From Saprospiraceae bacterium (lineage in GTDB: Bacteria > Bacteroidota > Bacteroidia > Chitinophagales > Saprospiraceae), in assembly GCA_013001595.1 (NCBI GenBank), contig JABDMH010000094.1, forward strand, positions 1 through 64,000: 64,000 nucleotides of DNA, given 5' to 3'. The notes under the pieces were generated by a model. That model was not told the DNA's origin and searched no databases. It saw only the letters and a program-made list of their open reading frames with translations. A program made the translations under genes and the position numbers. Numbering within the stretch: the first letter of the stretch is position 1; every line of letters starts with the position of its first letter. Below, piece by piece: positions 1 to 9,289 of the stretch.

Positions 1-2098
1 GGCGCCTCATCACTTAGCATCTTTAACCTGGCTCCAGGCAGCTATCAAGTGACCGCGACCGATGCCAATGGTTGCAACAATGGTGCAACATTTACCATCA
101 ACGAAGCACCTGTTCTAACATCCTCCGTCGCCACCACTAAAGAATCCGCTCCTGGCACCAATGACGGCGGCGTTGATCTTAGCGTAATGGGTGGTAGTGG
201 TCCCTACACGTACAACTGGTCTACAGGAGCCACTACTCAAAACATCAATGGACTAGCTGGCAACGGAACGGTCTATTATGTGACCACAACTGATGCCAAA
301 AACTGTAGCAAACCAGATTCCGCCATTATCGATACCAACTGCTCGAGTCTTGGCACTCCCTGCGATGATGGAGATCCTAACACCTATAATGATCAGGAAG
401 ATGGAAACTGCAATTGCCTGGGCACACCTTGCCCCATCATCGATCTAAACCTAAGCACTGCAGACATTACCTGCTTTGGTGCCAATGATGGTACAGCCAC
501 TGTCAACCCTTCCAACGGTACTGCCCCATACTCCATCGCCTGGTCTACCGATGCCTCATCACTCAGCATATCCAACCTAGCTCCAGGTAACTATCAAGTG
601 ACCGTGACCGATGCCAATGGTTGCAACAATGATGCACCCTTTTCCGGAAGCGAACCACTCCTACTTAGCTCCTTCGTCGCCAGCACTAATGAATCTGCAG
701 TTGGTGCCAATGATGGTGCTGCCAATCTCAGCGTAATGGGTGGTAGTGGTCCTTACACGTACAACTGGTCTACAGGAGCCACCACTCAAAACATCAATGG
801 ACTAGCTGGCAATGGATCGGTCTATTATGTGACCATAACCGATGCCAACAACTGTAGTAAAACAGATTCTGCCATTATCGAGACCAACTGCCCGAGTCTT
901 GGCACTCCCTGCGATGATGGAGATGCTGACACCTATAATGATCAGGAAGATGGAAACTGTAACTGCCTTGGTACACCCTGCCCCATCATCGATCTAAACC
1001 TAAGCACTGCAGACATTACCTGCTTTGGTGCCAATGATGGTACAGCCACTGTCAACCCTTCCAACGGTACTGCCCCATACTCAATTACCTGGTCTACCAG
1101 TGCTTCGTCGACCAACATCTCTAACCTGGCACCAGGCAACTATCAAGTGACCGTGACCGATGACCATGGCTGTTCTGCTGTTGAGGAGGCCCTCTCCATT
1201 AATGAGCCGGGTGTGCTCATGATTTCTGCCAAAGTCAGAGATGAGTCACTGGAAGGGTCTAAAGATGGGTTTATTGACCTAAGCGTTTTCGGTGGTACTG
1301 CCCCTTACAGCTACCTTTGGTCGAATGGTGTGGTCTCTCAAGACTTAGGTAATCTATCGAGTGAAGATTCACCGTTTTTCATCCAGGTAATCGATGCAAC
1401 GGGATGTTCTGATACTGCTAGCTTCATAGTGAATACCGGTTGTCAACCCAGTGGTGAATTGTGTGATGATGGTGATGCGAATACATTCGATGACCAAGAA
1501 GATGGAGATTGTTCTTGCGCAGGAATTCCTTGCCCCAGCCTAACTTTTACACTCTCTGTAGCTCAGATCTCATGTAATGGTTTGTCTGATGGCACGGCTA
1601 ACCTTCTTGCGGAAGGGGGAACTCCTCCCTATGTATACAAGTGGTCGAATGGAGCCGAAGGTAATGCGATTTCTGGGCTTAGTGCTGGATATTATTTCGC
1701 AGTTGTAACTGATTCGGGGGGTTGCTCTGACTCAAGTACTACCTTTCTAATAAAAGAGCCTTCTCCACTATCGTTAAGTTTTCATATAACAAGAGAGTCA
1801 GGTCAAGGGAAATTAGATGGGGCTGTTGAGGCTATTGCTACCGGCGGTTTAGGTCCTTATATGTATATCTGGTCAACTGGTGATTCGACTAGTGCCATTC
1901 GTAATCTAGCAGGTGAAGGCAATCTCTACCTCACGTCAGTGACAGATGCCAATGGATGCACGATTAGTGATTCTGCTGTCCTTGAAACTGATTGCCCACG
2001 ACAGGGAACAAGTTGTGATGATGGCAATCCCCTGACTTTCGCTGATACAACGGACGGAAATTGTCTGTGCATAGGCACACCCTGTGATTCCAGTCTGA
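1..2098 (+). repeat. 549-bp in-frame tandem repeat inside the SprB-like gene
   Basis: Matching landmarks recur exactly 549 bp (183 codons) apart: the codons for the CDDGD linker follow positions 352, 901, 1450 and 1999, and the segment at 4-60 recurs at 553. The copies around 205-540 and 754-1089 are almost identical in DNA, including silent positions, while the third and fourth copies have diverged strongly. This pattern suggests a recent duplication or ongoing gene conversion at the 5' side. Confidence 0.85.
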
Positions 2099-4494
2099 TC
2101 CAAGTGAAAGTAATGCACAGAGGCTGTAAAGCAGATTTGGGATCCGCTACCGTCATCGATTCACAGAACGCCGTTAGTCTTATTCATTGGTCAAACGGTG
2201 GTGAAGATACAAGTGTAGGAAATTTGGAACCAGGAATCTATGAGGTGACTCTAACATATAGAAATGGTTGCGTATCCGTGCCCAAATTTGAGATTCTTTC
2301 TCTACCGAATCTATCGGTGACTTCAATGGTCACAGACATATCTGCCCCAGGACTGAGTGATGGAGACATTACTCTTGAAATCGAGGGAGGAAAACCACCT
2401 TACAAGATTTCATGGAGCACAGGTGATACGACCAAGTCTGTGAGTGGTTTGGCACCTGGTACATATGGGGTTTCTGTAGAGGACGCTGCCGGTTGTGGAT
2501 ACATTGATTCCTTTCATCTGCTAGATATTTCCTGTGAGGTCCATCTTGCATACCTCGACCAAGATCTGATGATCCAGATAGATACTCTGGAATGGTGCAC
2601 GGATCTGGGGACCATTAGTGTATTTGGGGTATCTGATAAGCCTTTGGTATGGAGCATTGATGAGGGATTGGGCTTTCAAGAACAAGGTACATTCACAGAC
2701 TTACCAGCAGGTACATATGAACTCTATGTCAGGGATACGTTGACTTATTGCCAAGATTTGGCTGGAAGGATACAATTGGGTCCAGACCTACTAAGCTCGT
2801 CGGATTTATATACTGGCAGGCCTAGTGATTGTTCCATTGAAGATGGGTATATCTCTATAACCCAACCTAGTGGTCAGATGGAGATCTCGTTACATGATTC
2901 AGGCCCCTGGTTCAGTGATCGAATTCCTGATCTAAAGTCCGGCATATACACTGTTTTCGCTCGAGATCTGTCGGATTCGTGCATATACCAGGCTAGCAAA
3001 GAAATAATAGTTGGCGATCCCACTGAATTTCGATTTGACATAAAGATCGACCATGTAGACCCATGTCTGTCCGACCTAGGGAAAATCTCTTTAAGTCCAG
3101 CGGCCAGCACCATCCTTTACAGCATAGATGAAGGCACTACTTGGTACCGAAATCAGCAAACCTTTAAGGTGAGTCCCGGAATTTATCCTTTACTAGTACA
3201 AGATAGCCTCGGCTGTGAATATGATACAAATATTGACTTGCAAGTCGATATCCTGACGTACTATCCGCCGGCTATCGAAGTGAGTTTGGTACATCCATCG
3301 GCTTGTTACTCAATGGATGGTGCAATTGAGTTTGCAACAATAGATGAATCTGTAGAACTTAGCTATGACAATGGCGTTACCTGGACCAGGGATTTAGTGC
3401 GCCCATTCTTGCCAGCAGGGTTATATCAGGTGTTGATAAGAGAAGAAGGATCCCTATGTTTAGATACGTTGTCTCTAGAACTGGAAGGTGAACTACAGCA
3501 CATCAATCTGGACACAATGGTGCTACCTCCAACTTGTCATGGTAGCAAAGATGGATTTATCCGTGTAGCTGTCATAGACCCAGTGACAAATTATGACTAT
3601 TTATGGAACACTGGCGATACCGCTTCACATATTAGTTCCCTCCAGGCTGGGGTGTATAATCTAACCATCACGGATGGACGCTCAGGATGTTCACGTGGAT
3701 TATCCTATGAATTGAGCAATGCAAGTGAGTTGAACTTCAATCTCCCGACTGATGATTCGGTAGTATTATGTCAAGGCGAGTCACTACAACTTGATCTCGA
3801 TGATTCTTTGTACAGATTCTTATGGTACAAAGATGAAGATCTACTTGGTGATGGAGCTCAGAGGGAAGTAACAACACCCGGCAAATATATAGTCACGGCA
3901 ATAGATTCTCTAGGTTGTGAGAAGTCTGACACCATGCTATTGTCTAATAGTTTGGAAGTGTTTCATGCCAATTTTTTAATGGCCTCTCAAGCAGTTGTTG
4001 GTGAGCTGGTTTCTGCGATCGAAATATCCTGGCCTGTACCTGAAGTAGTGGAATGGGAAGTCTTGGGTGGCGAAATTGTAGATCAAGACCTAAATCAGGC
4101 CATTATACAATTCTCTGAAATGGGCGTTTTCTCTGTACTACTCAAAGCCAATAATGGTGGATGCATGTCGATCCTTGAAAAGTCGATTCAAATAGTAGAA
4201 GATAATAACCAACTTGATTCCAACTTAGTACTCAATCCCACATCCATCAATAGTGCTACCCTATTCCCTAATCCAAACACGGGCAATTTTAATCTGCTAG
4301 TAGAACTCAATGAACCTTCTACCCTTCAAATAAGGATTTATGACGAACAGGGAATCTTGCATTTTGCCGATCAAGTTGGAGAAAGCGATTCCTATGCTAC
4401 CAACATTGATTTAGGTGCAGTATCTCCGGGGGTTTATACCGTTTTGATCCAATCCGAGGTGGCATGGACAAGTCATAATGTCGTTATTGAGTAA
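1..4494 (+). CDS. SprB-repeat surface adhesin with T9SS sorting domain, 5' end outside window
   Basis: The reading frame is open from base 1, so the gene begins upstream; only the last 1,497 codons are seen. The protein is built of SprB-type repeats (consensus features: an N-terminal ITCFGxNDG stretch, a GTAPY turn, a YxW strand and a closing NLAPGxYxVTVTDxxGC). These alternate with a Cys-rich CDDGDxxT...DGNCxC linker in 183-residue super-units. Later repeats are more divergent. The last 80 or so residues (LFPNPNTGNF onward, ending NVVIE) form a type A T9SS C-terminal sorting domain, so the protein is exported across the outer membrane and probably attached to the surface. SprB repeats are known from the Flavobacterium gliding adhesin; a role in adhesion or gliding here is inference. 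It converges on the minus-strand gene that ends at 4501. Confidence 0.9.
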   Translation, partial: GASSLSIFNLAPGSYQVTATDANGCNNGATFTINEAPVLTSSVATTKESAPGTNDGGVDLSVMGGSGPYTYNWSTGATTQNINGLAGNGTVYYVTTTDAKNCSKPDSAIIDTNCSSLGTPCDDGDPNTYNDQEDGNCNCLGTPCPIIDLNLSTADITCFGANDGTATVNPSNGTAPYSIAWSTDASSLSISNLAPGNYQVTVTDANGCNNDAPFSGSEPLLLSSFVASTNESAVGANDGAANLSVMGGSGPYTYNWSTGATTQNINGLAGNGSVYYVTITDANNCSKTDSAIIETNCPSLGTPCDDGDADTYNDQEDGNCNCLGTPCPIIDLNLSTADITCFGANDGTATVNPSNGTAPYSITWSTSASSTNISNLAPGNYQVTVTDDHGCSAVEEALSINEPGVLMISAKVRDESLEGSKDGFIDLSVFGGTAPYSYLWSNGVVSQDLGNLSSEDSPFFIQVIDATGCSDTASFIVNTGCQPSGELCDDGDANTFDDQEDGDCSCAGIPCPSLTFTLSVAQISCNGLSDGTANLLAEGGTPPYVYKWSNGAEGNAISGLSAGYYFAVVTDSGGCSDSSTTFLIKEPSPLSLSFHITRESGQGKLDGAVEAIATGGLGPYMYIWSTGDSTSAIRNLAGEGNLYLTSVTDANGCTISDSAVLETDCPRQGTSCDDGNPLTFADTTDGNCLCIGTPCDSSLIQVKVMHRGCKADLGSATVIDSQNAVSLIHWSNGGEDTSVGNLEPGIYEVTLTYRNGCVSVPKFEILSLPNLSVTSMVTDISAPGLSDGDITLEIEGGKPPYKISWSTGDTTKSVSGLAPGTYGVSVEDAAGCGYIDSFHLLDISCEVHLAYLDQDLMIQIDTLEWCTDLGTISVFGVSDKPLVWSIDEGLGFQEQGTFTDLPAGTYELYVRDTLTYCQDLAGRIQLGPDLLSSSDLYTGRPSDCSIEDGYISITQPSGQMEISLHDSGPWFSDRIPDLKSGIYTVFARDLSDSCIYQASKEIIVGDPTEFRFDIKIDHVDPCLSDLGKISLSPAASTILYSIDEGTTWYRNQQTFKVSPGIYPLLVQDSLGCEYDTNIDLQVDILTYYPPAIEVSLVHPSACYSMDGAIEFATIDESVELSYDNGVTWTRDLVRPFLPAGLYQVLIREEGSLCLDTLSLELEGELQHINLDTMVLPPTCHGSKDGFIRVAVIDPVTNYDYLWNTGDTASHISSLQAGVYNLTITDGRSGCSRGLSYELSNASELNFNLPTDDSVVLCQGESLQLDLDDSLYRFLWYKDEDLLGDGAQREVTTPGKYIVTAIDSLGCEKSDTMLLSNSLEVFHANFLMASQAVVGELVSAIEISWPVPEVVEWEVLGGEIVDQDLNQAIIQFSEMGVFSVLLKANNGGCMSILEKSIQIVEDNNQLDSNLVLNPTSINSATLFPNPNTGNFNLLVELNEPSTLQIRIYDEQGILHFADQVGESDSYATNIDLGAVSPGVYTVLIQSEVAWTSHNVVIE

Positions 4495-4500
4495 GACTGA

Positions 4501-5097
4501 TCAAGATGTTCGCTGCTTCGTCTCTCTAGACTTCGAGTTTTTCCTTCTTTGCTTTCTTTTGCGCTCTCTCAGTCGATTACGTTTATTCTTTGTTCGCTTT
4601 TCGTTGGAGAAAATTCCCTCCTTCTTTTTTCGACGGTTACTCTTTTTAACCAAGACGTAGCGCAAGCTAATAGCAGTCTCCGTCTCGTATTCGTTTTCGG
4701 CTACATTGAGGTGGTAGGTGGGTTTAAAATCCCATGCGAGATTGATGCGACCGATTGTCAACTCTGCTCCAGCGATACCTGTTATGCCGCGCAAGGCGAG
4801 CTGGCTTTTTTCATCAACATGTATCCATCGATTGTGAAACCCTCCGCCAATGTAAAAATTCAGACTCTTTCTAATTAATGGGTTGTGTAGTTGCAGTAAA
4901 ACCGTCCCAGTTGAAATATTGGTCACAGCACTGGTCGTAAATATGCCTTCAATAGTCGTGTGAGACAATATTCGTTGCTGCAGGGTGATGCCCATATCCG
5001 TACCCATTCGGATCCCCATCGCAGTGATGTATCGCTGACCATGACCCAATGAAAATGTGGCCACCAGAATTGTAAAAACCAACAGGAGATCTTTCAT
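4501..5097 (-). CDS. Small outer-membrane-type protein with a highly basic tail
   Basis: I chose the ATG at 5097, six codons inside the longest frame, because it gives a normal signal peptide (MKDLLLVFTILVATFSLGHG, then Q). Residues 21-150 have alternating amphipathic strands with Gly-rich turns (YIGGGFHNRW, GITGIAGAEL, ISLRYVLV), as in small Bacteroidota outer-membrane beta-barrels. Residues 151-198 are almost wholly Lys, Arg, Asn, Ser and Glu and have no resemblance to a barrel. The final RYVLV strand would be a natural barrel end, so the tail is an appendage. No enzymatic motif is visible and I do not recognise a named family. It could be a porin-like or peptidoglycan/LPS-contacting protein; function is unknown. 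Confidence 0.65.
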   Translation of the reverse strand: MKDLLLVFTILVATFSLGHGQRYITAMGIRMGTDMGITLQQRILSHTTIEGIFTTSAVTNISTGTVLLQLHNPLIRKSLNFYIGGGFHNRWIHVDEKSQLALRGITGIAGAELTIGRINLAWDFKPTYHLNVAENEYETETAISLRYVLVKKSNRRKKKEGIFSNEKRTKNKRNRLRERKRKQRRKNSKSRETKQRTS

Positions 5098-5231
5098 ATT
5101 CCAAGATATTTGCATGTAAACTGCCCCATCTGCCTATTTATTACATAGTTATTCCATATTGGGAAAGGTTTAACGGAGTCAAATTTGCCCACCGTCGTCT
5201 TTATGAAGGCAATTGCTACCTTGGTCGATCT

Positions 5232-6056
5232 ATGTCACATTTTTTTAAGATTCGATCCCTATGGAAGTATTATCGCCAGGCACGAACCCGATACGATGTG
5301 CATTCTCCATACCTCTCCGATCTAGTCGAATCTGTGATCCGAAATCGTAAGCATGCACCAATTTTTGATAGTATAGAAGCACAACGCAAGATGTTTCTCC
5401 GTGATCAGGAGTTAATTCGGAAACAACCCTTTGGTGCAGGTTCTCATGCATTTGAGAGGCCATTGGTTAAGGTTTCCAAAGTAGCGGAAATGTCGCTGGC
5501 ACCCAGATGTCACGGAATGTTGTATCATCACCTGGCCAGCATGTTAAGACCCAGAAATGTATTAGAGCTTGGAACCAGCCTGGGTATATCCACCGCCTAT
5601 CTCTTTTCAGGATGGCCTCATGCTAACTTGGTCAGCTTAGAAGGTGATGAAAATCTAGTCTCCAGGGCTGCTGCATCTCTGCAAACACTATTCTCTGAAC
5701 AACGACCTAAGATCGTTCTTGGAGCGTTTTCTCAAAACCTGCCTTGGGTGCTTGCAGAGCTTAGAGAATTAGACCTTGTCTTGATCGATGGAGATCATCG
5801 CTACCAGGCTACGTTGGATTACTATCAACAAATCAAACCATATTTATCGAAACATGCGATTGTGGTCATACATGATATTCATTGGTCGGCAGGAATGTCC
5901 AAGGCATGGAGTGAATTGCAAAAGGATAAGGAAGTAAAACTATCTGTAGATTTATATAAAATGGGTTTACTCTGCAGATCAGAGGCACTTACCGTGAAGC
6001 AATCCTACACTTACCTTCCCTGGATGTTCAAGCCCTGGCGGGTAGGACTATTCTAG
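5232..6056 (+). CDS. Class I SAM-dependent methyltransferase (O-methyltransferase-like)
   Basis: This 274-residue protein has a Rossmann-type methyltransferase core. Motif I is VLELGTSLGIS at residues 110-120 (SAM-binding Gly-rich loop), followed by an acidic LVSLEGDE strand at 133-140 and LDLVLIDGDHRY at about 180-191, which resembles the metal/SAM region of catechol-type O-methyltransferases (Methyltransf_24 group). The N-terminal 80 residues are basic and helical with no signal peptide, so it is cytoplasmic. Its substrate cannot be told from sequence. The last 9 bases overlap the end of the convergent CAP-domain gene. Nothing in the neighbourhood suggests a pathway. Confidence 0.8.
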   Translation: MSHFFKIRSLWKYYRQARTRYDVHSPYLSDLVESVIRNRKHAPIFDSIEAQRKMFLRDQELIRKQPFGAGSHAFERPLVKVSKVAEMSLAPRCHGMLYHHLASMLRPRNVLELGTSLGISTAYLFSGWPHANLVSLEGDENLVSRAAASLQTLFSEQRPKIVLGAFSQNLPWVLAELRELDLVLIDGDHRYQATLDYYQQIKPYLSKHAIVVIHDIHWSAGMSKAWSELQKDKEVKLSVDLYKMGLLCRSEALTVKQSYTYLPWMFKPWRVGLF

Positions 6057-7151
6057 AGCATTTAGTTTATCCAAATTCGCTTGATGTCCACCTGAAAGTT
6101 GGGGACTTCCCATTTTGAAGGTGGGCGTATGTGGCAGAGCGTGTTGTTGTGGAAGTACTGATAATAGACTGGCGATCGTACAATCATCGATCGTGATAAT
6201 CAGTTCTGCACCACTCTGTGTGGTAAAATTATTCTCTAGAGTGATCGACGCACCCGCTTGAAAATCAACAGTGGCACCTGACATGACTGTACCATCTGAA
6301 GCCAGTGTCTGATCTGCCATAAATGTGCCAGAAACAATCATCCCATCCACATCGACATGAATGGGGCAACCTCCGCCAGAGCCAGCCCCATAATTAGTGA
6401 CGTCGTAGCTGCAGGAGGGAATAGGATCGAGGTAGTCCATCACAAAATAGTCTCCGTTACTCCCAGTGGCTCTGCCAAAACCCACCAATCCCAGTTTATT
6501 GGGATCTCCATAATTGTTATTGCTGAATTGACCTAGGCAGAGTGTTCTATGGCCCCAAGAATGAAAGGAGTCATCATAAATGAAGCCATAAATAGCGAGT
6601 GGTATGCCAAGGATAAAACCTCCCCCAGTCATACTGTTCCAAGCGATGTTTTCACCGGTGCCTTCGGTACACATTGGAAAAGCTCCATTGATTCTGCTGG
6701 AAGAAGAGGATCCCCCAGAACCTGCATGACCGAAATTTCCAGTGGAACTCATCCAATCGGCATGTCCCTGCGCCACTGTATTCAGATTTAGTTCGACACC
6801 TTCTAATGGCAACACCGTCAAAGCTCCAGACCCATAATTGACTCCATTTCTACATGCGCGCTCAGCAGTTATCAATAATAGTGCCTGCTCTGGAGTAGTG
6901 AGCGAAAGGAAGTTAGAAGGCAAGGCGAGGTTATCCAAAGTTCCGCTTATCAGTCCTCGCTGAGATTCCTCATTGCGGCGAGCCGCATTAAATTCATCTT
7001 CTACGTCACTCACACTATTGTCATACCACCAGGAGCTCCAAGGCCGATCCGCAGTCGGATTAGGTGGAGTTTGGGACCATAATAAAAATGTATGAAAAAC
7101 AGTGCCTATAGAAAGGCACAGCCTGCATAAATGTAAGGAGGAAAACACCAT
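6048..7151 (-). CDS. Secreted CAP (SCP/PR-1) domain protein
   Basis: A hydrophobic start (about residues 8-26, ending LLWSQ) is a signal peptide. The centre (roughly residues 80-250) is a CAP domain: it has the N-terminal helix AEQALLLI/ERACR region, VAQGHADWM, the FGHAG His motif, TGENIAWNS with the conserved Glu, and DDSFHSWGHRTLCLGQ followed by GLVGFGRA. These match the four CAP signatures and the His/Glu cavity residues. The C-terminal 90 residues (SGTFMADQTLASDG...FTTQSGAEL) form short Gly/Thr-rich strands like a three-sided beta-solenoid or polymer-forming cap. CAP proteins are secreted and of diverse, often unclear, function. No T9SS sorting domain is obvious. Confidence 0.8.
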   Translation of the reverse strand: MVFSSLHLCRLCLSIGTVFHTFLLWSQTPPNPTADRPWSSWWYDNSVSDVEDEFNAARRNEESQRGLISGTLDNLALPSNFLSLTTPEQALLLITAERACRNGVNYGSGALTVLPLEGVELNLNTVAQGHADWMSSTGNFGHAGSGGSSSSSRINGAFPMCTEGTGENIAWNSMTGGGFILGIPLAIYGFIYDDSFHSWGHRTLCLGQFSNNNYGDPNKLGLVGFGRATGSNGDYFVMDYLDPIPSCSYDVTNYGAGSGGGCPIHVDVDGMIVSGTFMADQTLASDGTVMSGATVDFQAGASITLENNFTTQSGAELIITIDDCTIASLLSVLPQQHALPHTPTFKMGSPQLSGGHQANLDKLNALE

Positions 7152-7582
7152 TGATAAACTGTTGTAGGGGATGTGATTTCATCGCAGTGTTTGCTAACTT
7201 GTCAATGAAAATCAGCACATTCTGAGCACTCTCTCATAGATCTGGCTGCAAATATAAGGCCAATAATGAATAATCTATTGATAGATTTAAACAGTCCAAA
7301 ACACCTATACTCTCTTATCCATACCACCCATCGTCAAGACGGAAATTTCCTTATCATTTTCTCGAGCAATGATTCAGATCAGGACCCATCAGTTGTGGTC
7401 ACGATATGTGAAATGTACTCCGGATCTGCAGCAGCATTCGGATCCAGGATGGCTCAAACTACCTTGAAATCTTCTCGTGATCTTCACCCCAGCGAAGGAC
7501 ATCATCAAGTAGCCACTGAGTGCACCAAGTAAAGCTGCCCTGACACTACTGTTTTTGACTTTGCATCTTAGAGTAGTATTGG
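7152..7582. other. Intergenic stretch, no gene recognised
   Basis: This lies upstream of the CAP-domain gene and downstream of the Dabb gene (both minus strand). Open frames of 69 to 88 codons cross it on both strands, but none has a recognisable family, signal peptide or good start. It may be the leader of the CAP gene plus 3' untranslated sequence of the Dabb gene. Confidence 0.4.
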
Positions 7583-7972
7583 TTATTCCTTCACCCAATA
7601 ATCCACCACGGTTACTTTATCAAGATGAGGGCCAAGCATCTTGCCAAACTTCTTATGATCCGGATGGATGAGATAAGCATCTCTGCCGTCCTCACTATCA
7701 AAGGTCAGAAAGAAACAGTGAGTCAATCCTTGGTTCAGGCCTTCCGGGCTATTGTTGGTTCCCCATTCAAAGCTCTTTATCTCTGAAATCTGCTCCGGTA
7801 AGGACTTAAATGCCTCCTCCACCATTTTTACATCCTTATCAGAAGATGAGTCCTTAAATTTAAACAGCACTACATGTCGCAACTTAGTCTTTTCCATACC
7901 TGATTCCTGTGCACTTACCATTCCTGCCATCATCAACAGCAACGGGAAGACACTCCATTTTATACTATTCAT
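7583..7972 (-). CDS. Secreted Dabb (stress-responsive A/B barrel) domain protein
   Basis: The 129-residue product starts with a clear signal peptide (MNSIKWSVFPLLLMMAGMVSA, cut before QES). Residues 30-129 match the Dabb fold: LRHVVLFKFKD first strand, a helical stretch with VEEAFKSLPEQI, SFEWGTNNSPEGL, the THCFFLTFDSEDGRDAYLIHPDHKKF segment, and a closing strand KVTVVDYWV. Dabb proteins are small ferredoxin-like dimers; exported versions are common in Bacteroidota and their role is poorly defined. It stands alone on the minus strand. Confidence 0.85.
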   Translation of the reverse strand: MNSIKWSVFPLLLMMAGMVSAQESGMEKTKLRHVVLFKFKDSSSDKDVKMVEEAFKSLPEQISEIKSFEWGTNNSPEGLNQGLTHCFFLTFDSEDGRDAYLIHPDHKKFGKMLGPHLDKVTVVDYWVKE

Positions 7973-8348
7973 AATTATCAGGGCTTTATTGTGCCCACAA
8001 TGGCAATATAGTAAGAATCCATTTTAACAGCAGCTAGAGGTTTGCTGGCTTTATGCATGTGCACTAAATCTTAAGTAGATAAAGATCGGTAATTGGCTCA
8101 GCACTGACAGCAAGTGAGGTAGTTTCTGACCAATCATACATTGCACTCGCTGAGCTAAATAGAACAAATTGGATTTTTTCCCGCTTGTGGATAATGCGGG
8201 CATAGCATCTGTCTACCTGGTTGTTGCGAAGGAAATCTTAAGTAGTATTGAAGGTTTGAAATTTCGAATACATAATAATGCATTGCAAAATTCGTCTAAT
8301 CTAATCTAAGAGCTTCGTCCCCCTGAGCTTAGTTAGAGAAATAAACCT
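7973..8348. other. Divergent intergenic region between Dabb and DUF3078 genes
   Basis: This must hold the promoters of both flanking genes. I see a 13-bp direct repeat (see separate entry) and a small inverted repeat CCCGC/GCGGG at 8180-8184 and 8196-8200. No RNA gene or coding frame is convincing. Confidence 0.4.
8066..8245. repeat. 13-bp direct repeat AAATCTTAAGTAG in the divergent region
   Basis: The sequence AAATCTTAAGTAG occurs at 8066-8078 and again at 8233-8245, each containing the palindrome CTTAAG. The spacing is 167 bp. It may be a paired binding site for a regulator or chance; nothing else supports a role. Confidence 0.35.
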
Positions 8349-9284
8349 ATGAACACACAATTGGCAATATCTTGGGGCTTTACCATACTTTTTGTGGTAT
8401 TCTACGGACAAGCTTCTTTAGCAACATCACAACAAACCGATCTAGATACTTCCCACTGGCGGACGAAGCCTACTTTAGGACTCTTTTTTTCCCAACATAG
8501 TTTTAGTCCATACTACAAAGGTGGCGGTGTAAATTCAATGGCCTTGGGTAGTCATTTAGATCTTTCTTCAAATTTTGAGCGAGGAAAAAACCGATGGGAA
8601 AATCGTTTAATAGTTCGTTATGGTGTAATAAAGGTGGCAGATCAAGCCATGCAGAAAAATGAAGATCATCTTGAAATTAATTCTAAATATGGGCACTCAT
8701 TTTCAGAACATCTTCAGGTAACGGGAATGCTTAACTTCAGTAGCCGCATTCACGATGTGTATGAGTTGAATAAGAAGAATGTCAAGGGCAAGCGAAGTGG
8801 CAACTTCCTTTCTCCAGCTTATATCAATGTAGGCACTGGTTTAGACTACCGGACTAAGGACAAAGCCATCAGCATTTTTTATACACCGGTCAATAGCAAA
8901 ATTACCATCGTGACGGACCAAGATCTTGCAGCGCAGTACCTAGGCGGAGAAACGGATCGGATGGCTCGCTATGAATTGGGATCTCTTTTAAAATTCGAGG
9001 TAAAGAAGGAGATTATGGAAAACATCACCGTACATGCCGTCGGTACTCTCTTTACCAATCACTTGCATCATTTTGGCAAGATCGATGTGAACCTGGAAAA
9101 CTCTCTAAAGTTTAGAGTCAACAAGTTCTTCAGCATCAATCTGCTTACCCACTTGGCATATGATGAAGATGTGCTATTTGATATCATCAAAGAAGACATA
9201 GGAGAGGATGTAAGCACTCCCCGTAAAGGGCCACGCACACAATTCAAGGAAGTCCTAAATATTGGATTGTCTCATACATTTTAA
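8349..9284 (+). CDS. DUF3078-type outer-membrane protein
   Basis: The 311-residue protein has an N-terminal hydrophobic signal (residues about 5-26). It then shows the typical DUF3078 layout: an initial FSQHSFSPYYKGGGVNSMALGSHLDL segment (family hallmark is a GG-N-S turn), FERGKNRWENRLIVRYGV, and successive amphipathic strands such as EINSKYGHSFSEHLQVTGMLNFSS and FFSINLLTHLAYD, ending with Phe (GLSHTF), a usual outer-membrane barrel end. Proteins of this family are restricted to Bacteroidota and have no established function. It converges on tspO with 5 bp between stops. Confidence 0.8.
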   Translation: MNTQLAISWGFTILFVVFYGQASLATSQQTDLDTSHWRTKPTLGLFFSQHSFSPYYKGGGVNSMALGSHLDLSSNFERGKNRWENRLIVRYGVIKVADQAMQKNEDHLEINSKYGHSFSEHLQVTGMLNFSSRIHDVYELNKKNVKGKRSGNFLSPAYINVGTGLDYRTKDKAISIFYTPVNSKITIVTDQDLAAQYLGGETDRMARYELGSLLKFEVKKEIMENITVHAVGTLFTNHLHHFGKIDVNLENSLKFRVNKFFSINLLTHLAYDEDVLFDIIKEDIGEDVSTPRKGPRTQFKEVLNIGLSHTF

Positions 9285-9289
9285 TCCCT

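Noticed and set aside
393-1139. Antisense frames inside the SprB repeats (two near-identical ones, 549 bp apart)
   Set aside because: They are mirror products of the tandem repeat and have no start context or family.
4549-4878. Plus-strand frame of 109 codons
   Set aside because: It lies antisense to the outer-membrane-type protein whose signal peptide and strand pattern are convincing.
7266-7598. Small frames on both strands between the CAP and Dabb genes
   Set aside because: Composition looks random, they overlap each other, and neither has a recognisable domain.
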